This document shows positions 1 to 8,945 of a stretch of DNA of 64,000 nucleotides, in pieces. Positions within the stretch are counted from its first letter, which is position 1, and the number at the start of each line of letters is the position of its first letter. Below the pieces are notes generated by a model. It was not told where the DNA came from and did not search any database. It saw nothing but the letters and a program-made list of their open reading frames with translations. Source of the stretch: Autumnicola psychrophila (GTDB taxonomy: Bacteria; Bacteroidota; Bacteroidia; Flavobacteriales; Flavobacteriaceae); contig NZ_JAVRHN010000012.1 in the NCBI RefSeq assembly GCF_031846645.1, forward strand, positions 1-64,000. Reading direction: 5' to 3'. The position numbers and the translations under genes are program-made.

Positions 1-43
1 TCGATTAGCTGCTAGAGATTCTTACACCAAACATTTACAAATA

Positions 44-74
44 AAAAATGGACGAAGTAGGTTCGTCCATTTTT
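44..74 (+). terminator. Hairpin terminator of an upstream gene outside the window
   Basis: A 13-bp perfect stem (positions 44-56 pairing with 62-74, arms AAAAATGGACGAA and TTCGTCCATTTTT) encloses a 5-nt loop and ends in a T run. It reads as a Rho-independent terminator. The A run on the other side means it could work in both directions. The gene it serves lies before position 1. Confidence 0.7.
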
Positions 75-370
75 AGATGTTACTTCCATTTTGGGGCTGA
101 TGAAAATAACACAATAAGTCTGATTTTATTTGGGGCAAAAAAAGACTATTCTCTTATTTTTGATGTTATAAAGATAAAACTTTATTCCGCAATTCCAAGA
201 AAAAAGTGTTATTAAACTTCAAAATATGTATTTTAACGGAATAAATATACTTAATTAACAGTTTTTTCCTACAAAAATTAAAATGATCTGTATTTTCATG
301 TTCTTACTTTTTCAATACCTTTACAAACTAAAGTCCTCATATTCTAAACGATAAGCAAACTTGAAGCAGA
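75..370 (+). promoter_or_regulatory. Leader region of the first ECF sigma operon; weak promoter-like box
   Basis: No gene is visible in this AT-rich stretch. TACCTTTA at 316-323 resembles the Bacteroidota -7 element TAnnTTTG with one mismatch, but no clear TTTG -33 box was found about 20 bp upstream. The promoter of the sigma operon probably lies here; the exact site is uncertain. Confidence 0.3.
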
Positions 371-916
371 TTGGAACTATCTGAAAAGGAATTCGTAAAA
401 CGCCTTAAGAATGAGGCTACAGCTCAGGAAGCTTTTAGAGAACTTGTCTCTGCATATAAAGAACGACTTTACTGGCAAATTCGGAATATAGTTAAGGATC
501 ATGACGATACCGATGATATTCTGCAGAATACTTTTATTAAAATCTTCAAAAATATTGGTAACTTTAAAGGAGAAAGTCAGTTGTTTTCCTGGATGTATAG
601 AATAGCCACTAATGAAGCCATTACATTTTTAAACAAAAAAGCACGAAAAAAACATATTTCCTCACAGGAATTGCAAGAAAAAATCATCGATAATCTCGAA
701 AGTGATGTCTATTTTGAAGGAAATGATATTCAGCTTAAACTGCAAAAAGCTATTAATAGCCTGCCGGATAAGCAGCAACAGGTGTTTAATATGAAGTATT
801 TTCAGGATCTAAAATATAGGGAAATGGCTGAAATTCTTAAAACCAGCGAGGGAGCTTTAAAAGCTAGTTATCACATTGCCGCCAGAAAAATTGAAGATTT
901 TTTAAAATCCCATTAA
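371..916 (+). CDS. ECF-type RNA polymerase sigma factor
   Basis: A 181-residue sigma-70 family protein of the extracytoplasmic-function type. Region 2 spans about residues 21-95, with the acidic DDTDDILQNTF segment and the SQLFSWMYRIA promoter-melting segment. Region 4 spans about 128-178, with LPDKQQQVFNMKYFQ leading into a helix-turn-helix. The start is TTG; no ATG lies upstream in frame. It is followed after 32 nt by a one-TM protein and then, 6 nt further on, by a small secreted protein. This is the usual sigma/anti-sigma/periplasmic-sensor order in Flavobacteria. It probably directs core polymerase to envelope-stress promoters, including its own; the target regulon cannot be read from the sequence. 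Confidence 0.9.
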   Translation: MELSEKEFVKRLKNEATAQEAFRELVSAYKERLYWQIRNIVKDHDDTDDILQNTFIKIFKNIGNFKGESQLFSWMYRIATNEAITFLNKKARKKHISSQELQEKIIDNLESDVYFEGNDIQLKLQKAINSLPDKQQQVFNMKYFQDLKYREMAEILKTSEGALKASYHIAARKIEDFLKSH

Positions 917-948
917 ACCTTTTGAGAAATTAATAGTCAAAACATCAA

Positions 949-1473
949 ATGGAAAAGAATAAGCTACCATACAAACCGGATTCGGGACTTAAAGTGCCTG
1001 ATAACTATTTTGACGATCTCACCGATCGTATAATGGATAGCGTGAACTCCAGTGAACTTGGAGACAATCTTCATTTAAGTCAGGTAGACGGTAGTGGATT
1101 TAAAGTCCCGGAAGGTTATTTTGAGAATTTTGAAGTAAAATTATTTTCAAAAGAAGAGAAAGATCCTAAAGTTATCTCTCTGTTCAGCAAAAGGAATTTA
1201 TACTATGCTTCGGGTGTGGCTGCAATCGTTATTGCGATTTTCAGCACCTTTCATCTTGATTCTTCACCTGAATCTACCTGGGATAATGTGAAGCTCTCTG
1301 CGATAGAAAATTATATTGATGCAGGCTATACAGATTTGTCGCCATTAGAAATTACCAATTTTTTATATGAAGGAAATTATGTTGTGGAAACAAATTTTGA
1401 TAATTTAAATTCTGATGCGGTTTACGATTATCTGGACGAAAATGTTGAAGATCCGGCTTATATTCTTGAATAA
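949..1473 (+). CDS. Single-TM protein, probable anti-sigma factor with duplicated KVP-YF motif
   Basis: This 174-residue protein has a soluble N-terminal part of about 80 residues, one membrane segment at about 85-102 and an acidic C-terminal part of about 70 residues. The N-terminal part carries two copies of one short motif, GLKVPDNYFDDL (13-24) and GFKVPEGYFENF (50-61). Its position directly after an ECF sigma gene suggests an anti-sigma factor that holds the sigma factor at the membrane, with the repeats as a possible sigma-binding surface. No zinc-binding anti-sigma (ZAS) motif is visible. The function is inferred from context. Confidence 0.7.
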   Translation: MEKNKLPYKPDSGLKVPDNYFDDLTDRIMDSVNSSELGDNLHLSQVDGSGFKVPEGYFENFEVKLFSKEEKDPKVISLFSKRNLYYASGVAAIVIAIFSTFHLDSSPESTWDNVKLSAIENYIDAGYTDLSPLEITNFLYEGNYVVETNFDNLNSDAVYDYLDENVEDPAYILE

Positions 1474-1479
1474 GGTATT

Positions 1480-1920
1480 ATGAAGAAGTTTTTATTTGTT
1501 TTATTTATGTTTTCCTGGTTCTGGCAAAGTAATGCGCAGGAGGATAAGGAGCGTATAAAAGCTCTGAAAACAGCTTTTATAACTCAGGAAATGAAAATGA
1601 GCAATAAAACAGCTCAAAAATTCTGGCCTGTTTATAATGATTATGAAACCAGGAGAAGGGAACTTCATGAAGAAGAAGATACTAAATTAAAAGATACAGA
1701 ATGTATAAATGAGCAGGATGCAGGAAAAATGCTTGCTGAATATTTAGACATAGAACGAAAAGAATATGTTATAAAAAAGCAACTTTTGGAGGATCTGAAG
1801 AAAATATTTTCTGCAAAGGAGATTATAAAATTGCATCGACTCGAAGATGAATTTCATAAAAAACTAATTAGAGAATACAGGGCGAGGAAGCAAAGTGCAA
1901 GAGAGGAAAAGAAAAAATAG
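1480..1920 (+). CDS. Small secreted helical protein (CpxP/Spy-like, sensor of ECF operon)
   Basis: A 146-residue protein with an N-terminal signal peptide (hydrophobic residues 1-18, likely cut after SNA). The rest is highly charged and helical, rich in Lys and Glu, with a KFWPVYNDYE motif at about 48-57 and a basic C-terminal tail. Flavobacterial proteins of this size and make-up in this position are often called sensors of ECF-type sigma factors and resemble the Spy/CpxP periplasmic chaperones. It starts 6 nt after the anti-sigma gene and so shares its transcript. Periplasmic binding of misfolded protein or metal is possible but not shown. Confidence 0.65.
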   Translation: MKKFLFVLFMFSWFWQSNAQEDKERIKALKTAFITQEMKMSNKTAQKFWPVYNDYETRRRELHEEEDTKLKDTECINEQDAGKMLAEYLDIERKEYVIKKQLLEDLKKIFSAKEIIKLHRLEDEFHKKLIREYRARKQSAREEKKK

Positions 1921-2024
1921 AATAATATAGTTTTTTGGTTGATTAGTTAGTAGTTAGTTGGGATATTCCGGATGATTAATTTTGTCCGGAATATTCTTTT
2001 AATACCTAAACCATCTTCCCCTTA

Positions 2025-3092
2025 TCAATTAAATTTTACCATTGCTATTCTTCCTTTTCCCGCGGCATAAGCGGTAGAATCATTCACAAATCTCAGGGTA
2101 TAAAAACTTTCATCTGAAAGTTTTACCCAGCTTTCGCCTGCATCTTTACTGTAGGAAATTCCGGTAAATCCAATAGCAATAACTTCATCACCACCCGAAT
2201 TTGGCAAATATCGCACGCCGCTTTTATAGCCCGGCTCCTTCCCTTCTCCAACCAATTTCCAGGTCCTTCCACCATCCCGGGTAATGACTTTATTCCTGGA
2301 ATTTTCTTCAGGAGCAGTATAATCACCTCCTATTATTATCCCTATGCTTTCATTGTAAAAATCCATGCTGTAACCTCCCGTTGTAGCGTTTCCCTGCACT
2401 AAGGGAGTATCAAAAACTTCCCAGCTTTTTCCTTTATTTGGAGAATAAAAAACCCTCGATTTCATTCCGCCGCTAAGAATCCAGGTATTGTTTCCCTGTA
2501 TCGCAATATTAGAATTACTTGCCGCAAAAGCAGCTTCCCCTTCTTCAGTTTCCGGCAAGATCGAGCAATCTAATTTTTTCCAGGTTTGTCCGCCATCGCG
2601 GGTGATAATAACAGAAAGGCATTTATCGGTAGGGTCGCCAATTGCTATTCCCTCCTGGTCGTTCCAAAAAGCCAGGGCATCGTAAAAGACCTTCTCATTT
2701 TCCTCCTTATAAACCAGCTCCATCTGGCCGTTTTCCCCGGTTTTGTAGAGAAGTGCCGGATTTCCAACGCTCAGCATAAAAAAATCGTTCGCAGTACTCG
2801 CTACAGCCCTAAATTCTGGAGTTGTACCATTATATTCCTGCACATTCGTTTTCCAACTTCCTTCCGCAGCATTATATAGTCCGTAGACCCCATTGTTTCC
2901 TGCAAAGGCCAGGTTATTTCCAATAACTTCAATTGCTCTTACACTCAGCGAATCGTCCTCCAAAATTGTCTGTACATGAACATTAGCAATAAATGTTTCT
3001 CTATCTTTTTCTTCTTCGGAAGGATTTCCAGATTTATTTTCAGATTTACAGGAAATGATCAATAATATGGATAGGTAAAGGAGTTTTTTCAT
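2025..3092 (-). CDS. Asp-box (Ycf48/BNR-like) beta-propeller lipoprotein
   Basis: A 355-residue predicted lipoprotein with a lipobox ending at Cys15 (LIIS-C). The mature part contains several Asp-box or BNR-type motifs of the form S/T-x-D-x-G-x-T/S-W, such as TRDGGQTW, SPNKGKSW, TRDGGRTW and SKDAGESW. This is the pattern of seven-bladed propellers like Ycf48 and VPS10 proteins, often annotated as oxidoreductase or photosystem II assembly factor-like. No catalytic site is evident, and a sialidase role is not supported. It probably sits on the periplasmic side of a membrane and binds a protein or glycan. It stands alone, divergent from the rRNA methyltransferase gene, with one palindromic intergenic repeat in the gap. 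Confidence 0.8.
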   Translation of the reverse strand: MKKLLYLSILLIISCKSENKSGNPSEEEKDRETFIANVHVQTILEDDSLSVRAIEVIGNNLAFAGNNGVYGLYNAAEGSWKTNVQEYNGTTPEFRAVASTANDFFMLSVGNPALLYKTGENGQMELVYKEENEKVFYDALAFWNDQEGIAIGDPTDKCLSVIITRDGGQTWKKLDCSILPETEEGEAAFAASNSNIAIQGNNTWILSGGMKSRVFYSPNKGKSWEVFDTPLVQGNATTGGYSMDFYNESIGIIIGGDYTAPEENSRNKVITRDGGRTWKLVGEGKEPGYKSGVRYLPNSGGDEVIAIGFTGISYSKDAGESWVKLSDESFYTLRFVNDSTAYAAGKGRIAMVKFN

Positions 3093-3115
3093 ATTCAGAA
3101 TAAGTTATTCAGTAG

Positions 3116-3133
3116 GCCGAAAATTGCCATTCT
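3116..3133 (+). repeat. Palindromic intergenic element, copy 1
   Basis: GCCGAAAATTGCCATTCT matches the dispersed core CGAAAATTGCCATTTT with one change near its end. It lies in the divergent gap between the Asp-box lipoprotein and the RsmB-like gene. Confidence 0.6.
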
Positions 3134-3175
3134 AAGCAATGCTTCAAAGATAAATTTTTCCGAAGCAAAAAACCG

Positions 3176-3183
3176 TACCTTTG
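3176..3183 (+). promoter_or_regulatory. Bacteroidota -7 promoter element before the RsmB-like gene
   Basis: TACCTTTG is an exact match to the Bacteroidota -7 consensus TAnnTTTG, 18 nt before the ATG at 3202. The upstream TTTTTCC at about 3155 is only a weak -33 candidate. Confidence 0.55.
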
Positions 3184-3201
3184 CAGCCTTAAAATTTATT
3201 T

Positions 3202-4416
3202 ATGCGCTTACACAGAAATTTGGTTTTTGCCACTATCGATGCTTTATCAGATATTTTTAATGAAGGAAAATATGCAGACAAAGTGATCGCAAATGCCTTG
3301 AAAAGAGACAAAAGATGGGGTTCCCGTGATAGAAGTTTTATTGCTGAAACCACTTATGATATCGTGAGATGGAAACGTCTTTATGCTGAGATTGCCGAAG
3401 TTAAAGAACCTTTTTCCCGTGAAAACCTATTCCGACTGTTTGCAGTTTGGGCAACCCTTCGCGGAATCGAATTGCCGGACTGGAAACAAATTGAAGATAC
3501 GCCAACCCGAAGAATTAAAGGGAAGTTTGACAGCCTTAGCCAGATAAGAAAATACAGAGAATCCATACCAGACTGGCTGGATGAACTGGGTGTGCAGGAA
3601 CTTGGAGAAGAATTATGGACAAAAGAAATTCATGCTCTTAATAACACTGCTCCTGTTGTGGTACGCGCAAATTCCCTGAAAACTTCCAAAGAAAATTTGA
3701 AGGAAGAATTTTTGAAAGAAAATATTGAAACCCATCCTTTAAAAGCATATCCTGAAGCTCTTGAACTTAATGAAAGAGCAAATGTTTTCAGAACAAAAGC
3801 ATTCCAGGACGGCTTTTTCGAGGTACAGGATGCATCTTCACAGCAAGTGGCCCATTTTCTTGAAGTGGAACCGGGAATGCGGGTTGTGGATACTTGCGCC
3901 GGTGCTGGTGGAAAATCCCTTCACCTTGCTGCACTAATGGAAAATAAAGGACAGATTATAGCGCTGGATATCTACGGAAATAAACTGAAGGAACTGAAGC
4001 GGCGCGCTAAACGTGCCGGGGCTCACAATATCGAAACCCGCGAAATTGACACTACCAAAGTGATCAAGAAGCTGTACAACAGTGCAGATCGTGTTTTGAT
4101 TGATGCCCCTTGTAGCGGACTAGGAGTACTTAGTAGAAATCCTGATGCTAAATGGAAATTGCAACCGGAATTTATCGACAGGATCAAAGCCACGCAATCT
4201 GAAATCCTCGATAGCTATTCCAAAATTGTAAAATCTGGAGGAAAAATGGTCTACGCAACTTGTTCGGTTTTGCCGTCTGAAAATCAGGAACAGGTAGAGA
4301 AATTCCTTGCCCGGGAAGAAGGAAAAAAATTCAGGTTGATTAAAGACCAGAAATTGCTTTCTTCAGAAACCGGCTACGACGGATTCTATATGGCTTTGCT
4401 GGAAAGAACAAGTTAG
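3202..4416 (+). CDS. RsmB/NOP-family rRNA (cytosine-5) methyltransferase
   Basis: A 404-residue class I SAM-dependent RNA m5C methyltransferase. The N-terminal 120 residues look like the NusB-like RNA-binding domain of RsmB. The catalytic part has the SAM-binding motif VVDTCAGAGGKS at about 228-239, the motif DAPCSGLG with Cys304, and YATCSV with the second conserved Cys354. The two-cysteine mechanism of this family (one nucleophile, one for product release) is thus intact. The likely substrate is a cytosine in 16S rRNA, such as C967, but family members differ in target and this cannot be fixed from sequence. It has its own promoter-like box. Confidence 0.9.
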   Translation: MRLHRNLVFATIDALSDIFNEGKYADKVIANALKRDKRWGSRDRSFIAETTYDIVRWKRLYAEIAEVKEPFSRENLFRLFAVWATLRGIELPDWKQIEDTPTRRIKGKFDSLSQIRKYRESIPDWLDELGVQELGEELWTKEIHALNNTAPVVVRANSLKTSKENLKEEFLKENIETHPLKAYPEALELNERANVFRTKAFQDGFFEVQDASSQQVAHFLEVEPGMRVVDTCAGAGGKSLHLAALMENKGQIIALDIYGNKLKELKRRAKRAGAHNIETREIDTTKVIKKLYNSADRVLIDAPCSGLGVLSRNPDAKWKLQPEFIDRIKATQSEILDSYSKIVKSGGKMVYATCSVLPSENQEQVEKFLAREEGKKFRLIKDQKLLSSETGYDGFYMALLERTS

Positions 4417-4560
4417 ATTTAAGAGGAGAGAGAAGAGAAAAATTTCAAAAAGACTTCGTTCCTCGTACTTCTAACTTCGTACCTCAACAAGGTCGATAAT
4501 ACATTTTTAGGGCTTCTCTTTTTTCTTTATACTATCAAGGCCAGAGGAATACGTTTCTAT

Positions 4561-4589
4561 CCTGCAAGGTCTTTTTTTGACCTTGTAGG
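4561..4589. repeat. Long imperfect hairpin
   Basis: CCTGCAAGGTC pairs with GACCTTGTAGG (one G-T pair) around a loop of seven Ts. It has no T tail after the stem, so it is not a typical terminator, although it lies downstream of the RsmB-like gene. Confidence 0.5.
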
Positions 4590-4639
4590 TATAATTTCCA
4601 GAAATTTTCTTTTTATGGACTGAATCTAACCAGACCTAA

Positions 4640-4655
4640 GAGGTTTTAAAACCTC
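4640..4655. repeat. 16-bp perfect palindrome
   Basis: GAGGTTTTAAAACCTC is its own reverse complement. With its flanks (CAGACCTAA before, GCAAG after) it resembles flavobacterial intergenic repeats built around an AGGTTTT/AAAACCT palindrome; that resemblance is from memory. Confidence 0.45.
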
Positions 4656-4688
4656 GCAAGAATTTTTTACTTCCCTTTCTTTAGTACA

Positions 4689-4714
4689 GGTCGATAATTG
4701 CCATTTTCAGCATG
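4689..4714 (+). repeat. Palindromic intergenic element, copy 2
   Basis: The sequence carries CGATAATTGCCATTTTCAGC, one base from the core CGAAAATTGCCATTTT, followed by CATG as in copy 3, about 110 bp away. Confidence 0.6.
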
Positions 4715-4801
4715 CCCCTTTCCTGAAATTCAAGAATTTCTTCTGCGAAAATCAGCGACATCTTCGAGAGTTTAAAAACCTATTCGTGGATTCGTGGTAA
4801 A

Positions 4802-4827
4802 ATGCCGAAAATTGCCATTTTCAGCAT
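4802..4827 (+). repeat. Palindromic intergenic element, copy 3
   Basis: ATGC-c-GAAAAT, a TGCC loop, then ATTTTC-a-GCAT form a hairpin with ten base pairs and one C-A mismatch around an exact copy of the core. It lies 97 bp before purL. Confidence 0.65.
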
Positions 4828-4884
4828 GTCGCTTTCCCTCAAAAATTTCCCAATTCCCAACAATTAAAATTCAGCTGAAAAGCC

Positions 4885-4892
4885 TAAATTTG
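4885..4892 (+). promoter_or_regulatory. purL: -7 promoter element of purL
   Basis: TAAATTTG fits TAnnTTTG exactly and lies 31 nt before the purL ATG. The -33 region (about 4860-4866) has only a partial match. No PurR-type operator is recognised. Confidence 0.45.
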
Positions 4893-4923
4893 TCCTTTCT
4901 TAAACATCATTAAACAACCAGGA

Positions 4924-7900
4924 ATGATCCTTTTCTTCGGAACCCAAACTACTAAGGTTTTTGCAGTAGAAACGCACAACAACCTTTCTGCACAAGATAT
5001 TTCAAAATTAAACTGGCTTTTTGGCGACGCAAAAAAATACAACAAATCTGCTCTGGCAGATTTTTTTGTTGGTCCGCGTGCCGCAATGATCACTCCGTGG
5101 AGTACAAATGCCGTGGAGATCACCCAGAACATGGGAATTGAAGGTATTGTAAGGATCGAAGAGTTCCTGAAAATCGATGAAAATTTCTCCGATTTTGATC
5201 CTATGCTTTCGCAAAAGTATAACGGACTGGATCAGGATATTTTTGATATTCACATCAATCCCGAAGCGATAATCGAGGTGGATGATATTGAAGCTTATAA
5301 CCAAAAAGAAGGACTGGCATTAAATATTGAAGAAGTAGCTTACCTTCAGGGTTTAGCAGATAAACTAGGCCGAAAACTGACAGATTCTGAAGTTTTTGGT
5401 TTCTCACAGGTAAATTCTGAACATTGCCGGCATAAAATCTTCAACGGAACTTTTGTAATTGACGGGAAAGAGAAACCTTCTTCCCTCTTTAAACTCATCA
5501 GAAAGACTTCAGAAGAAAATCCAAATGAAATAGTTTCTGCATATAAAGATAATGTTGCTTTTGTAAAAGGACCAAGAATTGAACAATGGGCACCTAAGTC
5601 GGCTGACGTTCCCGACTATTACCAGGTTAAAGATTTTGATTCGGTTATTTCCCTTAAAGCTGAAACCCATAATTTCCCGACTACCGTAGAGCCTTTTAAC
5701 GGTGCGGCAACAGGTAGTGGCGGGGAAATAAGGGATAGGCTTGCTGGTGGAAAAGGTTCATTACCTCTTGCCGGAACCTCGGTTTACATGACGTCCTATT
5801 CAAGATTGGAAGAAAACCGTAACTGGGAACAGGGAATGAAAGAAAGGGAATGGCTGTATCAGACTCCTATGGATATTTTGATAAAAGCCTCTAACGGAGC
5901 TTCAGATTTTGGAAATAAATTCGGACAACCTTTAATTTCCGGTTCCGTACTCACTTTTGAACATAGTGAGCATGAGCGGCAATTGGGCTATGATAAAGTA
6001 ATTATGATGGCCGGTGGTGTTGGTTATGGAAAAGCAAATCAGGCACAAAAAGATATTCCGAAGAAAGGAGATAAAATCGTAATACTTGGTGGTGAGAATT
6101 ACCGGATTGGAATGGGCGGTGCCGCAGTATCTTCTGCCGATACCGGGGAATTTGAAAGCGGAATCGAATTGAACGCAGTACAACGCGCCAATCCTGAAAT
6201 GCAAAAACGTGCGGCTAATGCAATCCGCGGAATGGTGGAAAGTGAAGAAAATCCAATTGTTTCTATTCACGATCACGGTGCGGGGGGACATCTGAATTGC
6301 CTTAGTGAACTGGTAGAAGAGACCGGCGGAAAAATCGATCTTGAAAAACTTCCTGTAGGCGATCCAACCCTTTCAGCAAAAGAGATTATTGGTAACGAAT
6401 CCCAGGAACGTATGGGCTTGGTGATTGGCGAAAGTAAGCTGGAAATGCTGAAGAAAATAGCCGACCGTGAGCGCTCTCCAATATATGAAGTTGGGGATGT
6501 TAGCGGAGATCACCGCTTTACTTTTGAAGGAAAAACTTCCGGAGAAAAGCCTATGGACCTGGCGCTGGCAGATATCTTTGGCAGCTCGCCCAAGACTATA
6601 ATGACAGACAAAACGATAGAACGAAATTATGAAGGGTTGGAATATTCTTCAGAAAAAATAAAAGGTTATCTACAGGAAGTGCTTCAATTGGAGGCTGTTG
6701 CCTGTAAGGACTGGTTGACTAATAAGGTAGACCGTTGCGTTACAGGTCGTGTGGCGAAACAGCAAACTGCTGGTCCGTTGCAACTTCCGCTAAATAATTG
6801 CGGAGTCATGGCGCTGGATTACAAAGGGAAAGAAGGTGTGGCAACTTCTATTGGCCACTCCCCTGTTTCGGCTTTAATAGATCCCGTTGCGGGCTCTAAA
6901 AATTCTATTGGCGAAGCGCTTTCGAACATTATTTGGGCGCCGCTGGAAAAAGGATTAAAATCTGTTTCCCTTTCGGCTAACTGGATGTGGCCATGTAATA
7001 ATGAAGGTGAAGATGCACGTTTGTATGAAGCGGTACAGGGAGTTTCGGATTTTGCGATTGCTTTGGGAATAAATGTTCCCACGGGAAAAGATTCGCTTTC
7101 TATGAAGCAAAAATACAAAGACAGCGAAGTGCTCTCTCCGGGAACCGTAATAATTTCTGCTGCCGGGCATTGTGACGATGTTACTAAAGTTGTGGAACCT
7201 GTGCTTCAAAGAGATGCGGGGGACATTTTTTACATCAACTTATCCCAGGATTCTTTTAAACTTGGAGGCTCTTCTTTCGCTCAAATCCTGAATAAAGTGG
7301 GCAATGAAGTCCCAACCATAAAAGACGACCAGAAATTTGCCGATATTTTCTATAATATCCAGGCGCTTATCAAGAAAGAAATGATCGTTGCCGGCCATGA
7401 TGTCGCTTCGGGAGGGTTAATTACAACGTTACTGGAAATGTGTTTTGCCGATGTGAATTTAGGAGCAGAATTGGATCTTTCCGCTTTAAATGAGAAGGAT
7501 ACGGTAAAACTTCTGTTTAACGAAAACTGCGGAATTGTTTTCCAGGCCAAAGATGATTTAGCTGAAAAAGTTTTAGCTGAAAATAATATCGAGTTCTTTA
7601 AAATTGGCCGTGCAACTGAAGGGAACGAGCTCAAAATCAAGAACGGAACAGAAAACCTGAAGTTCAATATTTCAGAACTAAGGGATGTATGGTACAGAAC
7701 TTCATTTTTACTGGACCAGAAACAAAGCGGAAAAGATAAAGCAACGGAACGTTTTAATAACTACAAAAATCAGCCACTGGAATTTAAATTCCCGGCAGAT
7801 TTCACCGGAAAGCTCCCGGTTCTCGACTCCTCCCGAACTGAAAAAAGGATTAAAGCCGCAATAATTCGCGAAAAAGGATCAAATTCTGAACGTGAAATGG

Positions 7901-8595
7901 CAAGGGCTATGTACCTCGCCGGTTTTGAAGTAAAAGACGTCCATATGACCGACCTTATTAGCGGCCGGGAAACTTTGGAAGACATTAAATTTATCGCCGC
8001 GGTAGGCGGATTCTCAAATTCAGATGTATTGGGAAGTGCCAAAGGATGGGCAGGAGCTTTTCTTTATAATGAAAAGGCAAAAACCGCTTTGGATAATTTC
8101 TTTAAAAGGGACGATACCCTTTCTATAGGAGTTTGTAACGGCTGCCAGCTCTTTGTAGAGTTAGGACTAATTAATCCAGATCACGAGGAAAAACCGAAGA
8201 TGCTGCATAATGATTCGGGGAAATTCGAATGTACATTTACTTCAGTAGAAATAAGCGAAAACAAATCGGTTATGCTGAAATCGCTTTCCGGAAGCAAATT
8301 AGGAATCTGGGCTGCTCACGGCGAAGGAAAATTCAGTTTTCCTTATGCAAAAGAACGTTACAACATTGTTGGGGAATATGCTTTTGATACTTATCCTTCC
8401 AATCCTAATGGTTCACATCACAATACCGCTATGCTAACGGACGACAGCGGAAGGCACCTAGTTATGATGCCGCACCTGGAGCGCTCTACTTTTCAGTGGA
8501 ACTGGGCATATTATCCAAAGGACCGAAAAGATGAAGTGACGCCGTGGATAGAAGCTTTTGTAAATGCCAGAAAATGGCTTGAGCAAAAAGCATAG
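4924..8595 (+). CDS. purL: Phosphoribosylformylglycinamidine synthase (single-chain PurL)
   Basis: This 1223-residue enzyme makes FGAM from FGAR, ATP and glutamine in step four of purine synthesis in the cytoplasm. It is the long single-chain form that includes the synthetase and the amidotransferase; Firmicutes and Archaea split it into PurL, PurQ and PurS. The synthetase half contains QVNSEHCRHKIF (about 161-172) and the Gly-rich ATP site with TGSGGEIRDR. The C-terminal class I amidotransferase has the nucleophile Cys1071 in GVCNGCQLF and the His1184/Glu1186 pair in MMPHLERS. The length matches proteobacterial PurL closely. It forms a single-gene unit with a strong hairpin after it. Confidence 0.97.
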   Translation: MILFFGTQTTKVFAVETHNNLSAQDISKLNWLFGDAKKYNKSALADFFVGPRAAMITPWSTNAVEITQNMGIEGIVRIEEFLKIDENFSDFDPMLSQKYNGLDQDIFDIHINPEAIIEVDDIEAYNQKEGLALNIEEVAYLQGLADKLGRKLTDSEVFGFSQVNSEHCRHKIFNGTFVIDGKEKPSSLFKLIRKTSEENPNEIVSAYKDNVAFVKGPRIEQWAPKSADVPDYYQVKDFDSVISLKAETHNFPTTVEPFNGAATGSGGEIRDRLAGGKGSLPLAGTSVYMTSYSRLEENRNWEQGMKEREWLYQTPMDILIKASNGASDFGNKFGQPLISGSVLTFEHSEHERQLGYDKVIMMAGGVGYGKANQAQKDIPKKGDKIVILGGENYRIGMGGAAVSSADTGEFESGIELNAVQRANPEMQKRAANAIRGMVESEENPIVSIHDHGAGGHLNCLSELVEETGGKIDLEKLPVGDPTLSAKEIIGNESQERMGLVIGESKLEMLKKIADRERSPIYEVGDVSGDHRFTFEGKTSGEKPMDLALADIFGSSPKTIMTDKTIERNYEGLEYSSEKIKGYLQEVLQLEAVACKDWLTNKVDRCVTGRVAKQQTAGPLQLPLNNCGVMALDYKGKEGVATSIGHSPVSALIDPVAGSKNSIGEALSNIIWAPLEKGLKSVSLSANWMWPCNNEGEDARLYEAVQGVSDFAIALGINVPTGKDSLSMKQKYKDSEVLSPGTVIISAAGHCDDVTKVVEPVLQRDAGDIFYINLSQDSFKLGGSSFAQILNKVGNEVPTIKDDQKFADIFYNIQALIKKEMIVAGHDVASGGLITTLLEMCFADVNLGAELDLSALNEKDTVKLLFNENCGIVFQAKDDLAEKVLAENNIEFFKIGRATEGNELKIKNGTENLKFNISELRDVWYRTSFLLDQKQSGKDKATERFNNYKNQPLEFKFPADFTGKLPVLDSSRTEKRIKAAIIREKGSNSEREMARAMYLAGFEVKDVHMTDLISGRETLEDIKFIAAVGGFSNSDVLGSAKGWAGAFLYNEKAKTALDNFFKRDDTLSIGVCNGCQLFVELGLINPDHEEKPKMLHNDSGKFECTFTSVEISENKSVMLKSLSGSKLGIWAAHGEGKFSFPYAKERYNIVGEYAFDTYPSNPNGSHHNTAMLTDDSGRHLVMMPHLERSTFQWNWAYYPKDRKDEVTPWIEAFVNARKWLEQKA

Positions 8596-8630
8596 TTAAA
8601 CCTTGTAATTTAGAATATTCATATTTTCAG

Positions 8631-8668
8631 AAGCCTCTCAAGTTCTATTTTGGGAGGCTTATTTATTT
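8631..8668 (+). terminator. Terminator of purL
   Basis: AAGCCTCTCA pairs with TGGGAGGCTT (ten pairs, one G-T) around a 10-nt loop and is followed by TATTTATTT. It starts 36 nt after the purL stop codon. Confidence 0.7.
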
Positions 8669-8882
8669 AAAATGCAGGAAAAACCTATTTTGCTCATTTA
8701 GGTTTAAGGCATGCACAAGAAGACTTCACCTACCATACACATCACCCTGTTAAGAATGACTTTAAGTTTTGAATCCTTTAATTGCCATGTACTTAAAATT
8801 TAAAATTAGCTATTATAGAATGAAATTATGTGGCGACAAGGCTCTTACATAAAAGATAATCTTCAACCAAGACCATATAAAA

Positions 8883-8918
8883 AACACCTTTTTCAGAAGA
8901 ATTCCCGAAAAAGGTGTT
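8883..8918 (-). terminator. Terminator of the DUF4136 gene
   Basis: A perfect 12-bp stem (AACACCTTTTTC with GAAAAAGGTGTT) lies 28 nt beyond the stop of the minus-strand DUF4136 gene and is followed on that strand by TTTT. The rest of 8669-8882 shows no gene. Confidence 0.7.
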
Positions 8919-8945
8919 ATTAAAGGTTTTAAAATAAAATTAAGA

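Larger units (their letters stand above)
4417..4923. other. Gene-free spacer packed with intergenic repeats and hairpins
   Basis: No coding potential is seen in this 507-bp gap. It holds a hairpin with an 11-bp stem and a T7 loop (4561-4589), a 16-bp perfect palindrome GAGGTTTTAAAACCTC (4640-4655), two good copies of the CGAAAATTGCCATTTT element and a decayed one at about 4490-4510 (GGTCGATAATACATTTTTAG). It also has a TCTGCG-type repeat at about 4740-4780, related to sequences near 51.0 kb. Its make-up suggests a site where short repeats have accumulated. Confidence 0.6.
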
